Assembly: GCA_021817045.1 (NCBI GenBank)
Contig: JAKAWG010000023.1
Span: 1-60,224, forward strand
Direction: 5' to 3'
Length of the DNA stretch: 60,224 nt
Origin: Acidobacteriota bacterium
Lineage (GTDB): Bacteria; Acidobacteriota; Terriglobia; UBA7540
Each line of letters opens with the position of its first letter. Positions within the stretch are counted from its first letter, which is position 1. A program made the position numbers and the translations under genes. The notes under the pieces were generated by a model that had not been told where the DNA came from, did not search any database, and worked only from the letters and a program-made list of their open reading frames with translations. Below are positions 16,588 to 25,411 of this stretch, in pieces.

Positions 16588-19122
16588 ATGAGACTAAGAT
16601 TCCATCGCTGGCTGGAAGCGAGCGTGTGTGTTGGCTTGCTGGCTTCTGGCGTTTGGCTCGCCGCGTTTCCGCAGACGAGGGATTTGAAAGGGCAGGTAGT
16701 AGACAGCCACGATGCGCCGATTCCGAACGCGGTCTGCTCATTAAGCGGCCGCGGGTTGCCCGAAGAGGGCGTGCAGAGGAAGACAGATGTGCGCGGAAAT
16801 TTCGATTTTCCGGCATTAATGCCTGGAACTTATTCGGTCACGTGCGCCGCGGTGGGACACGAGCCGAACTCAAAGAGCGACATCGTGGTTGGGGCAGGCA
16901 AGGCTCTCGCCGCGCTGCGCATCGTCCTTCCCAAAGAGATTTTCCGCCGCCAGCAAGTTACGGTTCGCGGTCATCTTCGCGAGGCGGAGACGCGACAGGC
17001 GGCTCCTCCAAGCTCTTTCTCCTCTCATGAGCTTATGACCCTCCCACTTGCCGAACTGAAGTTCAAGGCCGCGCTGCCGCTGGTTCCCGGGGTGGTTCGC
17101 ACGCCGGACGGCAAGCTGAATATCAAGGGCACTCCGGAGGAATCCGGGATGCTCATGGTCGATGGCGCCGACCTGGTCGATCCGGTGACAGGAGCTTTTT
17201 CCGTGGAGGTTCCGATCGACACGATCGAAGAGCTTCAGGTTTACAAGGCCCCTTATCTCGCGCGGTACGGACGCTTTTCGGGAGGATTAACCACCATCCG
17301 CACCAAGCCGCCTCTCGACTATTGGCATTGGGAGTTGAACGACATGATTCCCGATCCCTTTATTGAGCAGGGCCACATCCAGGGCATTCAGGGTGACGCG
17401 CCACGCCTCTACCTGACCGGCCCAATTATCAAGAACAAACTCAACTTCTCGGAATCGTTTATCTACGACCTCAACCGCGCGTTTATCGAAGGCCAGCCTT
17501 GGCCCCACAACATTAGCCGGCGCGAAGGCGTTTCTTCTTTTAGCAATTTTCAGTACATCTTCTCGCCCCAGCATCTTCTTTCCTTTAACGTGCGCGTCTT
17601 CCCAGCGCGTCGGAAATTCGACAACCTCAGCGCCCTGGTTCCGGAATCGGCCTCTTCCAACTGGGGACAGCGCGGCGAGCAGATTGGCGGGATCGACCAT
17701 TACCTGTTCAAGTCAGGCGCCATTCTGACTTCTCTTGTGGCAGTCACCAAGTTTGACACCTATGCCTACGGCCAGGGGCCCGAATCAATGCTGGTGACGC
17801 CAAACGGTTTCGGCGGAAATTATTTCAACGCCTACCGGCGGTTCGCCAACCAGCAAGAACTCTCCGAGACGTATCAATTCACGCAAAAACATTGGCTTGG
17901 GACGCACAACATTCAGGTGGGCGGGGATTATTTCCACCGGTCCTATCACGGGATCAGTTCTTCGCAACCGGTGCTCATCACCAACACCGCGGACAACACG
18001 CTCGAAAGCATCGATTTTTCCGGCCCCGCCCAACTCAGTGACGAAGACACGGAATTCGAGGCCTATGGACAGGATCGCTGGCTTCCGAACCCTCACCTGA
18101 GCTTCAGTTACGGCATGCGATTTTCCAACGAGAACATCGGCAGCCCCGACGCTTTCGCGCCGCGCGGAGGCTTCGTGTATTCGCCGGGGACAAGCGGGCG
18201 GACCGTGATCCATGGTGGCATTGGCATCTTCTACGATCGCATTCCCATGCTGGCCGCCGACTACACGGAAAATCCCACGCGGACGATCACCTTCTACTCG
18301 CCTTCAGGAGTGCCGCTCGGACCGCCGCAATTCTGGGACAACCAATACAGCATCGTAGGAGAGCACGGGCGAAAGATCGTTCCCATCAAGAACCATCTTG
18401 GCTCGACGCCTTATGACCGCACATGGAGTTTAGAACTCGATCAGGAACTGACCCCTTCGTGGCTTCTGCGCGTCAGCTATCTCCGCAACCGCGCATACAA
18501 CGAGTATGTCGTCAATCCAGCGAGCCTGGCGGGAGGGCAGAACGCGTTCTTCATGACGAACACCGGGTCTTCGCGCTATAACGAATTTGAAACGACCATG
18601 CGGTTTAGGGCGGGGGAGAGAGCGAACCTGAATGTTTCTTACGTCCACAGCTTGACGCGCGGCGATCTGAATACCATCGACGCCCTCTACGTTCCTTTCG
18701 AGCAGCCCGTCATCAACCCCGACTTCTTTGCAAACTTGCCGTCTGACATTCCCAACCGCGTCATTACCTGGGGAGAATTCAACGTTCCGTGGGATCTGAC
18801 GCTGAGCCCGGTGTTCGACATCCACAACGGATTCCCGTACTCTTCTTTCAACGTGCTGCAAAACTACGCGGGCCAGCCGGACGGGTTCCGCTTTCCGACG
18901 TTCTATTCACTTGACCTCGAAGTCAGCAAGGTTTTTCACATACCCTTTCTTCATTTCGGATTCTTCAAGACTCATAAATTCCGGGGCGCGTTTCAAGTTT
19001 ACGACATCACAAATCACCTGAATCCGGTTGACGTCTACAACAATACGGCTTCCCCTTATTACAATCACTTCGTTGCTTTTCAGCACATGACGTTCAACAC
19101 CTACTTCGACGTGCTCTTTTGA
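16588..19122 (+). CDS. TonB-dependent receptor with carboxypeptidase-regulatory domain (Oar-like)
   Basis: The 844-residue outer-membrane protein starts with a signal peptide, then a carboxypeptidase-regulatory fold (about 33-110: LKGQVVDSHDAPIPNAVCS, PGTYSVTCAAVGHE), a plug domain (about 140-245: LVPGVVRTPDG, LMVDGADLVDPV, IEELQVYKAPYLARYGRFSGG) and a beta-barrel. Such proteins import bulky substrates, often saccharides, using TonB energy. It is shorter than the ~1,100-residue paralogue at 54951. It ends with an aromatic residue (VLF), as outer-membrane barrels do. The ATG at 16588 has no strong ribosome-binding site. Confidence 0.93.
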   Translation: MRLRFHRWLEASVCVGLLASGVWLAAFPQTRDLKGQVVDSHDAPIPNAVCSLSGRGLPEEGVQRKTDVRGNFDFPALMPGTYSVTCAAVGHEPNSKSDIVVGAGKALAALRIVLPKEIFRRQQVTVRGHLREAETRQAAPPSSFSSHELMTLPLAELKFKAALPLVPGVVRTPDGKLNIKGTPEESGMLMVDGADLVDPVTGAFSVEVPIDTIEELQVYKAPYLARYGRFSGGLTTIRTKPPLDYWHWELNDMIPDPFIEQGHIQGIQGDAPRLYLTGPIIKNKLNFSESFIYDLNRAFIEGQPWPHNISRREGVSSFSNFQYIFSPQHLLSFNVRVFPARRKFDNLSALVPESASSNWGQRGEQIGGIDHYLFKSGAILTSLVAVTKFDTYAYGQGPESMLVTPNGFGGNYFNAYRRFANQQELSETYQFTQKHWLGTHNIQVGGDYFHRSYHGISSSQPVLITNTADNTLESIDFSGPAQLSDEDTEFEAYGQDRWLPNPHLSFSYGMRFSNENIGSPDAFAPRGGFVYSPGTSGRTVIHGGIGIFYDRIPMLAADYTENPTRTITFYSPSGVPLGPPQFWDNQYSIVGEHGRKIVPIKNHLGSTPYDRTWSLELDQELTPSWLLRVSYLRNRAYNEYVVNPASLAGGQNAFFMTNTGSSRYNEFETTMRFRAGERANLNVSYVHSLTRGDLNTIDALYVPFEQPVINPDFFANLPSDIPNRVITWGEFNVPWDLTLSPVFDIHNGFPYSSFNVLQNYAGQPDGFRFPTFYSLDLEVSKVFHIPFLHFGFFKTHKFRGAFQVYDITNHLNPVDVYNNTASPYYNHFVAFQHMTFNTYFDVLF

Positions 19123-19158
19123 TTTGGTCGCGAGTTTACCTCGCCGGAGAATAGCGCG

Positions 19159-19192
19159 ATGCCGCTCGGTAGCGGCATAAAGCCGCCTCTAC
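19159..19192. repeat. Short GTAG/CTAC-family hairpin
   Basis: ATGCCGCTCGGTAGCGGCAT followed by AAAGCCGCCTCTAC is a half-unit of the dispersed family seen at 8599 and 40589. It lies between the convergent receptor and lipid-kinase genes. Confidence 0.55.
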
Positions 19193-19209
19193 CCTGGACT
19201 TCTTGCCGG

Positions 19210-20145
19210 TCAGCATTGGCGGATGAGGACTGGGAGCTTGGCTGGCAGCAAGGTGATCTCCAAAGGGAGCATGCCGAGCGGCTCTCCGTCGATTTCGACG
19301 AGCGTCGGTTCCTCCGCCCAAGCCTCGATTCGGGTGCCGCGCAGGTGGCGAGTTTTTGGGTGCTCGTAGATTTCGCCGGAATAGAGAATCCGAATGTCGC
19401 GCAGGAGACGGAACATGTTCATGTAGTCGATGACAGTGACTTCCAGAATCCCGTCGTCCATTACGGCGGTGGGACACGGGTGCATTCCGCCTCCGTGAAA
19501 GCGCCCATTGCCCACGGCGACGTTTGTCACGTAATACGATGCGGCGTCGGTGTTCCCGTCTATGCTTAGCCTCACCTTTCGGCCACGGTAACTTAGCAAA
19601 ACGCGCAACGTCGCCCAAAGAAACGCCACCCGCCCTCCGAGCGTAGTCAGCGGATTCTGAGACCGCGCTGCCACCGAGCCGCCCATGCCGAAGCTGACCA
19701 GATTCACGAAATAGCGCTCGCGCGTTTCTCCGTGATGGGCGAGGAACTTCACCTTGCCTACGTCGATTCGCTTGGGGCGCCCGCAAGCCAGCGCGTCGAT
19801 GGCTTGTTCCATTCCGCCGAAATCGAACATGCGCTGAAAATCACCGCCCGTCCCGGCGGGCAGCACACCCATGCACGCCTCCGCCTGTATGGGATCATCG
19901 TGCTCGATAAAGCCGTTCGCGATTTCATTGAACGTCCCATCGCCGCCTACGCCAACGATCAAATCGAAGCCTTGAGCGAGCAGCTCGCGGGTGAGTTGGA
20001 TGGCGTGGCCATGTCCCTCGGTAAAGCGCGCCGACACCGGCCCGAGGCGGCGCTCAATTTGCCTGGCGATCTGCGGCCACTCTTTCCGTGTCTTGCCTCC
20101 CGCCGAGTGCAGGTTGACGATCAAGGCGGCGTTGCGCCGGTTCAT
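19210..20145 (-). CDS. Diacylglycerol kinase-like lipid kinase
   Basis: The 311-residue DAGK-catalytic-domain protein (YegS/DgkB type) begins with IVNLHSAGGK and has the ATP-binding GVGGDGTFNEIANG and GVLPAGTGGDFQR motifs, then the conserved GGGMHPCPTAVMDDG segment. It phosphorylates a lipid or polyol; the substrate is not predictable. It is the last gene of a four-gene operon and its ATG overlaps the stop of the epimerase gene (ATGA). In that setting it may phosphorylate a lipid made or modified by the upstream enzymes. Confidence 0.92.
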   Translation of the reverse strand: MNRRNAALIVNLHSAGGKTRKEWPQIARQIERRLGPVSARFTEGHGHAIQLTRELLAQGFDLIVGVGGDGTFNEIANGFIEHDDPIQAEACMGVLPAGTGGDFQRMFDFGGMEQAIDALACGRPKRIDVGKVKFLAHHGETRERYFVNLVSFGMGGSVAARSQNPLTTLGGRVAFLWATLRVLLSYRGRKVRLSIDGNTDAASYYVTNVAVGNGRFHGGGMHPCPTAVMDDGILEVTVIDYMNMFRLLRDIRILYSGEIYEHPKTRHLRGTRIEAWAEEPTLVEIDGEPLGMLPLEITLLPAKLPVLIRQC

Positions 20146-21185
20146 AGGGTTATCAGTGCTCCTGAACGCGCCTGAGCGATCCGCGCCGGCGAAGAGTTTG
20201 AGTTTTCTCGCTCCGTCAGATCTCGCACCGTGTCGCGAAGCGTTTCCATGGGATCGCGAACAGTGAACTCCAGTTCCTGGCGCGCCTTGTTCGAATCACA
20301 GTACCAAAAGAGAGCCGACATCTTGATTGAGGCCTCGTCCAAGCGGAAAGATTTTCCTAATAAGGGAAACAACCGGCGTAGCAAGCGTGCGGACCAGATG
20401 GAAAAGGTCAGTGGCGGCTCGATGGATGGCGCTCGCCGGCCAGCGAGGCGGGCCACAGTCTGGATCATTTGGCGGAAGCTCCAGTTGGGTCCACCCAGAA
20501 GATAGCGCTCGCCCGGCCGGCCGCGCCGCATCGCCGCGTAGACTCCCTTCGCGGCGTCTCGCGCGTCCACGAAATTAAGCCCGCCGCGGGGAACAGCCAA
20601 AATCTGGCCATCCAAAAAAAGCCTGACATCTCCTGTGGATGATCGCCGGTCGTCGCCAGGACCTAGGAGCAGGCTCGGATTCACGACGACGACCGGCAGG
20701 TTGTGCCGTTGAAAGTAATCCAGCGCCAGTTTTTCCGCAAAGATTTTGCTCAGGTAATAAGGCCATTCGCCCACCACGTCGGTCTTGTAACCGGAATTTT
20801 CGTGGTGCGCGACGGGCTCAGGGCCAACGGCAACCGTCCCGGAAGACGAAACCACGAGCAATTTCTCCGCGCCGCTCTCGATCGCGGCCTCGCAAACGTT
20901 TCGAGTGCCTTCGATGTGGGTGCGGTAAAGCAGTGAGGTGTCTTGGGGATCACGGGAGACAAGGCCAGCAAGATGATAGATCTCGCTTGCGCCCTCGGCG
21001 GCTCGGGACACGGCCGCGCGGGAAAGCACGTCGCCACGCAATGCGTCCACGCCCGGCTTGCGATCCCAAGCCGTCGCTGAGCGGGTGAAAAGACGCAGAG
21101 AGCAGTCGGGTTCGCGGGCCCGGACTTCTTCGACCAAGTATTTGCCCAGAAAACCGCTGGCGCCGGTTATCAGGATTCGCTTCAT
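20142..21185 (-). CDS. NAD-dependent epimerase/dehydratase (extended SDR)
   Basis: The 347-residue protein opens with the Rossmann motif ILITGASGFLGKYL and has the YYLSK active-site motif with an upstream VVSSSGTV segment. The overall pattern fits the 3-beta-HSD/dihydroflavonol reductase-like branch that includes OleD and hopanoid-associated epimerases. The ATG at 21185 is chosen because the Rossmann fold starts three residues later. It begins five bases after the LarA-like gene's stop and its own stop overlaps the lipid-kinase start, so it is part of one operon. Confidence 0.92.
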   Translation of the reverse strand: MKRILITGASGFLGKYLVEEVRAREPDCSLRLFTRSATAWDRKPGVDALRGDVLSRAAVSRAAEGASEIYHLAGLVSRDPQDTSLLYRTHIEGTRNVCEAAIESGAEKLLVVSSSGTVAVGPEPVAHHENSGYKTDVVGEWPYYLSKIFAEKLALDYFQRHNLPVVVVNPSLLLGPGDDRRSSTGDVRLFLDGQILAVPRGGLNFVDARDAAKGVYAAMRRGRPGERYLLGGPNWSFRQMIQTVARLAGRRAPSIEPPLTFSIWSARLLRRLFPLLGKSFRLDEASIKMSALFWYCDSNKARQELEFTVRDPMETLRDTVRDLTERENSNSSPARIAQARSGALITL

Positions 21186-21190
21186 CGGAG

Positions 21191-22882
21191 TTAAACCGCT
21201 TGAGGAGCTCCCGTCACATCGGCCATCAGGATGGGAGCAAAGTGCATCATGGTCACACTCGGCTTGCGGCCCGTGTGCGAGGCCGCCATCGCCAGCGCTT
21301 CCTCCATGCTGCTCGCGGTCTCCCATCCCATCGTCTGCGCTGCCTCGCGGCTCTCCGCGCCCACCACGATGACCTTGCCAACGTGGGCGCGGCCGTTCTC
21401 ACCCCAGTACCACATGTAAAACGGGTGGACGCCATGATAAGCGTTTCCCGTGCGGTACATGCGAATGTATTCGCTGTTTTGCGAGAACTCGGCTTCGTAC
21501 TTGCGCTGCAACTCAAACGAATCGCGGGTTTCGGGAAGAAGGCGGTGAAAAAACTCGATGTACGAAGGATGATGACGCGGATCGAATTCGTTATAGAGCG
21601 GATGAGTGATGATGAGCACTCCGTTTTTTTTGACGACGGGCATGCCCCGGTACATGTTGTGGAAGTACCCCAGCGCCATCGTCTGGACCAGGAGAGGATT
21701 CAGGATGGAATGAACGTTGTAAGGCATGATGAACGGAATCCCATAAACCACAACGTCAGACTGGCCCTGGACCGGCACACAATACTGCGCATAGCAATAA
21801 GCGAGCGTTTTTGCGTGGGTTGCCTGCGTCGCACCGGCGTGAACGGCGATCATTTCGTAAGGGGAGGGAATTGCGAAAAGGATTCTCCGCTTGAGCGGCC
21901 GGGAGAGCTTGCTTAAGCTGTAGCGCGTGGCCGCGAACATCGCGCGGTCGAGGGCGTTGTGGCGATCCTCGTTCTTCACGAAAAACGCCATGCGCGGGTC
22001 GAACATGGCGTTGTTCAGCACCGTCTCGATATGGAACACCTTAAGCTGACGATCGATGACTTCGTTAATTCGGTCGCACGAGCGGCTCATCGCCGAGCGC
22101 GTGTGGTCGAAGTAAGAATCGCAAGCGAGGATCGTCTGAGGAGTGTGGTGCGCCTGCAGCACCGGGTAATCACAAAGCCCGACCCCCACCGACTTGCTCC
22201 CGCCGTCCATCGGAACGAGGTTAATGTTCACGTAGATCAAGAGGTCGGATTCTGCCGCGCGCCGGTTTAACCGCACGTGCTCGCCATGATCGGTCAACCC
22301 TAGGTCCACACAGCCGTCCGGGGCTTCGCCGTCATGGTTGTACAGGCGGTCGGGGTAACAAGAGCGGAAGACCCGCAAGCCGACGGTTCGCGCGATCTCA
22401 GCCGGCGTCATGCGCCGGTGAAACGAAGTCGCCACAATGATGTGGACATCCTCGATACCTTGGGCGGCCAGCTTTTCCAAGACGATGTTGAGCACCGACT
22501 CGCGGATGTCAGGGCGCTTCATGGGCGGCAGAGGCAGAGAAATGTCGTCAATGGCGATGGTGACTTTCATGCCCGGTTTCAGCAACGCGTCCAGCGGTTC
22601 CATCTCCTCCGGATGGGCGACCGCGTAACGGATGGCGGCCTCCCGGTCACGCAAGCCCGGAATCGTTGGCTTGGGGTAGACCACGCGAGTTCCGGCCGGC
22701 ATCTTGACTTCGAGCAAATCTTCGCCATACCACATCAAGCGAGGCCGTGAGCGGTCGCTGAGTTCCACGACGCAGCCTTCTGGAGAGACCAGCGCGTTAC
22801 GGCCCACCGCGTTGGGCGCGGGATCTGTGGATTCTAGCAGGCGCTCCAGCGTCTCGTGCGGTACGTCAAGATACGTGGACAT
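21191..22882 (-). CDS. Lactate racemase-like (LarA N-domain, DUF2088) protein
   Basis: This 563-residue protein resembles LarA, the nickel-pincer lactate racemase. Conserved-looking points are FHRRMT (His155, as in the LarA GxHR motif), His183, GGSKSVGVG with Lys230 in the place of the lysine that carries the nickel-pincer cofactor in LarA, and HH at 245-246. The DDISLPLPP segment replaces the usual DxTRP. No larB, larC or larE cofactor genes are in the window. It may be an isomerase or epimerase acting on another 2-hydroxy acid or polyol. Its start overlaps the HAD gene by 17 bases. Confidence 0.85.
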   Translation of the reverse strand: MSTYLDVPHETLERLLESTDPAPNAVGRNALVSPEGCVVELSDRSRPRLMWYGEDLLEVKMPAGTRVVYPKPTIPGLRDREAAIRYAVAHPEEMEPLDALLKPGMKVTIAIDDISLPLPPMKRPDIRESVLNIVLEKLAAQGIEDVHIIVATSFHRRMTPAEIARTVGLRVFRSCYPDRLYNHDGEAPDGCVDLGLTDHGEHVRLNRRAAESDLLIYVNINLVPMDGGSKSVGVGLCDYPVLQAHHTPQTILACDSYFDHTRSAMSRSCDRINEVIDRQLKVFHIETVLNNAMFDPRMAFFVKNEDRHNALDRAMFAATRYSLSKLSRPLKRRILFAIPSPYEMIAVHAGATQATHAKTLAYCYAQYCVPVQGQSDVVVYGIPFIMPYNVHSILNPLLVQTMALGYFHNMYRGMPVVKKNGVLIITHPLYNEFDPRHHPSYIEFFHRLLPETRDSFELQRKYEAEFSQNSEYIRMYRTGNAYHGVHPFYMWYWGENGRAHVGKVIVVGAESREAAQTMGWETASSMEEALAMAASHTGRKPSVTMMHFAPILMADVTGAPQAV

Positions 22883-23576
22883 GGCTGTTTCTCTCTGCTC
22901 CCGATCTGCCGCGGGGCGATTTCAGCTCTAGAATTGGCCAGCCGCGTTCGCGTGCGGCTCTTCTGAGCCGGGCATCGGGGTTCACCGCTGCCGGCCTACC
23001 CACCGCTTCGAGCATGGGGAGGTCGGAAAAACTGTCGGAATAGGCCTTTGCCTCTTTCAAAGCGGCGCGACGCCGTCTCGACTCTTCCGCCATCGCTTTC
23101 ACTTTTCCTTCTTCTGCCAGCAGCGGAGCTGAAACCGCGCCGGTCGCTTTGCCGTTCCTGTATGCGAGTTTATTGCACAGGAGACCGTCAAAACCAAAAT
23201 AGCGCACGACTGGGCCCAGCGCGAAGTCCAGTTCGCCCGTTACCAGGACCGTGCGAAAGCCCTGGCGCCGGTCCTCTTCTACTAGGTCGCGCGCGCCCGG
23301 GTAGACGCTAGGAAGCACAACTCCTGCGAGGATCGCTTCGGCCTGCTGCTCCAGCCACCCGCGCTCCAGGCCGCGATATTCACGGAAGAAAACTTCATTG
23401 AAAAGGCGTCGCGAAAAGTGGTTCAGCAGCAGGTACGTTGGAACGCTTGAAATTAGCCGCACCCCTTTCCACAGGGCTCGCGCTCGCGAAGGCATGCGTT
23501 GCAACAAAAACGCATAGCGCGTCACGATGTTACTCGACACCAGCGTTCCGTCGAAGTCGTAGAAGGCGATCCGCAC
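22866..23576 (-). CDS. HAD-superfamily (subclass IB) phosphatase
   Basis: The 236-residue protein starts MRIAFYDFDGTLV, the HAD motif I with nucleophile Asp7 and acid Asp9. It has a helical cap of IB type, a VTGE motif II, and a DSFSDLPMLE motif IV. The family includes phosphoserine phosphatase and fused acyltransferase phosphatases such as CicA; the substrate here is unknown. It is the first gene of the operon with the LarA-like protein, epimerase and lipid kinase. A 24-bp dyad lies about 80 bases upstream. Confidence 0.9.
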   Translation of the reverse strand: MRIAFYDFDGTLVSSNIVTRYAFLLQRMPSRARALWKGVRLISSVPTYLLLNHFSRRLFNEVFFREYRGLERGWLEQQAEAILAGVVLPSVYPGARDLVEEDRRQGFRTVLVTGELDFALGPVVRYFGFDGLLCNKLAYRNGKATGAVSAPLLAEEGKVKAMAEESRRRRAALKEAKAYSDSFSDLPMLEAVGRPAAVNPDARLRRAARERGWPILELKSPRGRSGAERNSHVHVS

Positions 23577-23655
23577 GTTCCTTGATGTTCCGAGCGTTCA
23601 GAGAAAATCTGGTTCCGGCGCACAGGAGCGCGGGCTTAATAAATCCCGCATCCGG

Positions 23656-23679
23656 TCCTTATCTGCCGCCTGATAAGGA
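23656..23679. promoter_or_regulatory. Dyad TCCTTATC-N8-GATAAGGA in a divergent intergenic region
   Basis: The arms are perfect. It lies in the 310-base gap between the divergent HAD operon (start 23576) and alkA-like gene (23887), about 80 bases from the former. It could be an operator for either side. No other clear element was seen in this gap. Confidence 0.45.
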
Positions 23680-23886
23680 TACACCAGAAAGTGTCCTGGA
23701 CGCCTCGCCGGAGAAGGCAACGGAATGTTACTTTATTATGGACGTCATGGACCGGGAAGACGGGTTGAGTTGGCGGAAACGTTCCTTTGCTATGGAGGCT
23801 ACGCCCGGTCCCTTGGCTGATGGACGCTGTAAATTCGCCGGAGTCCTGGCCAGAAAGCCGGTCACAATCGCGCTGTTCCAAAATCC

Positions 23887-24840
23887 ATGCAACTGAATCC
23901 GAAAGCTCCTTTCGATCTTGTTCGCACGCTCCGCTTCATTCTCAGCCCCCCGGGGCTGCAAAATGGAAGGCCGTTTGAACCGTTGCTTGATCACTTGGTA
24001 GATGGAGAATACCGCCGCCTGGCCGATGTTGGCGGCCGCCTCGTACTCTACGGCGTACGCCAGCGCGGCCGGGGCACGCTAGATTTTCGAATCGTTCAGG
24101 GAGAAGCTAACGTGTCGACCGCAGCACCTGTTTCGTTGCTCGTGCGAAGGCAATTTAGCCTCGATTTGGATATCAAGCCGTTCTACCGTTTGGCGGAAAC
24201 TGATCCCGTTCTCTCGCGTTTGACACAGCATTTCCACGGGATGCGCGTTCCGCAGGCTCCCGGAGTGTTCGAGACGCTGATCTCCGCTATCCTGGAGCAA
24301 CAGGTGAATCTTTCCTTTGCGCACAAGGTCAAGAAGGCATTGGTGGCGCGCTACGGCAGGAGCTGTGAATACGGCGGCTACCTTTACCACTGCTTTCCAG
24401 AGCCGGCCGTGCTCGCCGCGACGACGCCTGCCGATCTTCTCACCTTGCAGATCTCGGGGCCCAAGGCCCGCTACATTATTGCCATATCGCGAGCCATCTG
24501 CGACGGAACTCTGGATCTTGAGGGACTGCGGCAACTCGAAGCAGCAGATGCGGCAGGAAGGCTGATGGCTCTTAAGGGCGTCGGAGCATGGACGGCGCAC
24601 TACGTGGGCATGCGAGCATTGGGGTATTTAGATTGCCTTCCTTCGGCCGATGTGGGATTACAGAAAGCGATAGGTTTCTTCTATGGCTTGCGCCGTCAGC
24701 CAACATCTACGGTCGTCGAACGGCGGGCGCGAGCCTGGGCTGGCTGGAGGAGCTATGCGACTTTTTATCTTTGGCTGACATTTTGGGAGGAAGTTGAATG
24801 GCGGAAAAATCTGCGAAACCAAATAAGAACCAAAAGTTAG
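23887..24840 (+). CDS. alkA: DNA-3-methyladenine glycosylase II (AlkA-like)
   Basis: The 317-residue protein has the helix-hairpin-helix base-excision fold: LISAILEQQVNLSFA (about 131-145), the hairpin LKGVGAWTAHYVGMRALG (229-246), and the catalytic aspartate in LPSADVGL (Asp255). It removes alkylated purines from DNA. The N-terminal ~100 residues fit the AlkA beta-sandwich domain. Its 3' end overlaps the DinB-like gene by 43 bases, suggesting co-expression. Confidence 0.9.
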   Translation: MQLNPKAPFDLVRTLRFILSPPGLQNGRPFEPLLDHLVDGEYRRLADVGGRLVLYGVRQRGRGTLDFRIVQGEANVSTAAPVSLLVRRQFSLDLDIKPFYRLAETDPVLSRLTQHFHGMRVPQAPGVFETLISAILEQQVNLSFAHKVKKALVARYGRSCEYGGYLYHCFPEPAVLAATTPADLLTLQISGPKARYIIAISRAICDGTLDLEGLRQLEAADAAGRLMALKGVGAWTAHYVGMRALGYLDCLPSADVGLQKAIGFFYGLRRQPTSTVVERRARAWAGWRSYATFYLWLTFWEEVEWRKNLRNQIRTKS

Positions 24841-25391
24841 GCCGGATCATATCGAGTCCGGCGTCGGGCTCTCGAAGTGGTCAAATGATCGCTCTGTGCA
24901 GGCATTCAATCGTGCACCACCATTTCCCACAGATCGCGCGCTGCCTGCAAATGCTTACGGAGGAAGAAATCTGGTGGCGTCCCAATGAGGCTTCGAATAG
25001 TGTGGGCAACCTCGTGCTTCACTTGGCGGGAAACGTGCGGCAATGGATTATTTCAAGCCTGGGCGGACAGCTGGATACTCGCCGCCGCGACCTCGAGTTT
25101 GCCGAGCGAGGACCGCTGCCCAGACGCATCCTTCTTACGCACTTAAGAAGAACGGTGAGCGAAGCTGACCGGGTGCTCGCGACGCTGACGCCTCGCCTTC
25201 TCAGTTCGAAGCACGAAATTCAAGGATTCCGTGTCAGCGGGTTGGAGGCGGTGACGCACGTGATGGAGCACCTCGCCTTTCATGCGGGGCAAATCGTGTA
25301 TGTGACCAAAATGAAAGTGCGGAAAGACCTCGGGTTCACCAGGCTGCCACGAGCGAAGACTCCTAAGGTTCGCGTAAAATCCGCACCGTGA
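24798..25391 (+). CDS. DinB-like four-helix-bundle protein (DUF1572 type)
   Basis: The 197-residue protein has the DinB/YfiT pattern: a histidine early in helix one (LCRHSIVHHHF), WWRPNEASNSVGNLVLHLAGN in the middle, and HVMEHLAFHAGQIVY near the end. The histidines probably bind a metal. The family is often linked to thiol transfer or damage response, but the function here is unknown. It overlaps the end of the alkA-like gene. Confidence 0.85.
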   Translation: MAEKSAKPNKNQKLGRIISSPASGSRSGQMIALCRHSIVHHHFPQIARCLQMLTEEEIWWRPNEASNSVGNLVLHLAGNVRQWIISSLGGQLDTRRRDLEFAERGPLPRRILLTHLRRTVSEADRVLATLTPRLLSSKHEIQGFRVSGLEAVTHVMEHLAFHAGQIVYVTKMKVRKDLGFTRLPRAKTPKVRVKSAP

Positions 25392-25411
25392 AGGCGGCAC
25401 GCGGCTGTCTG

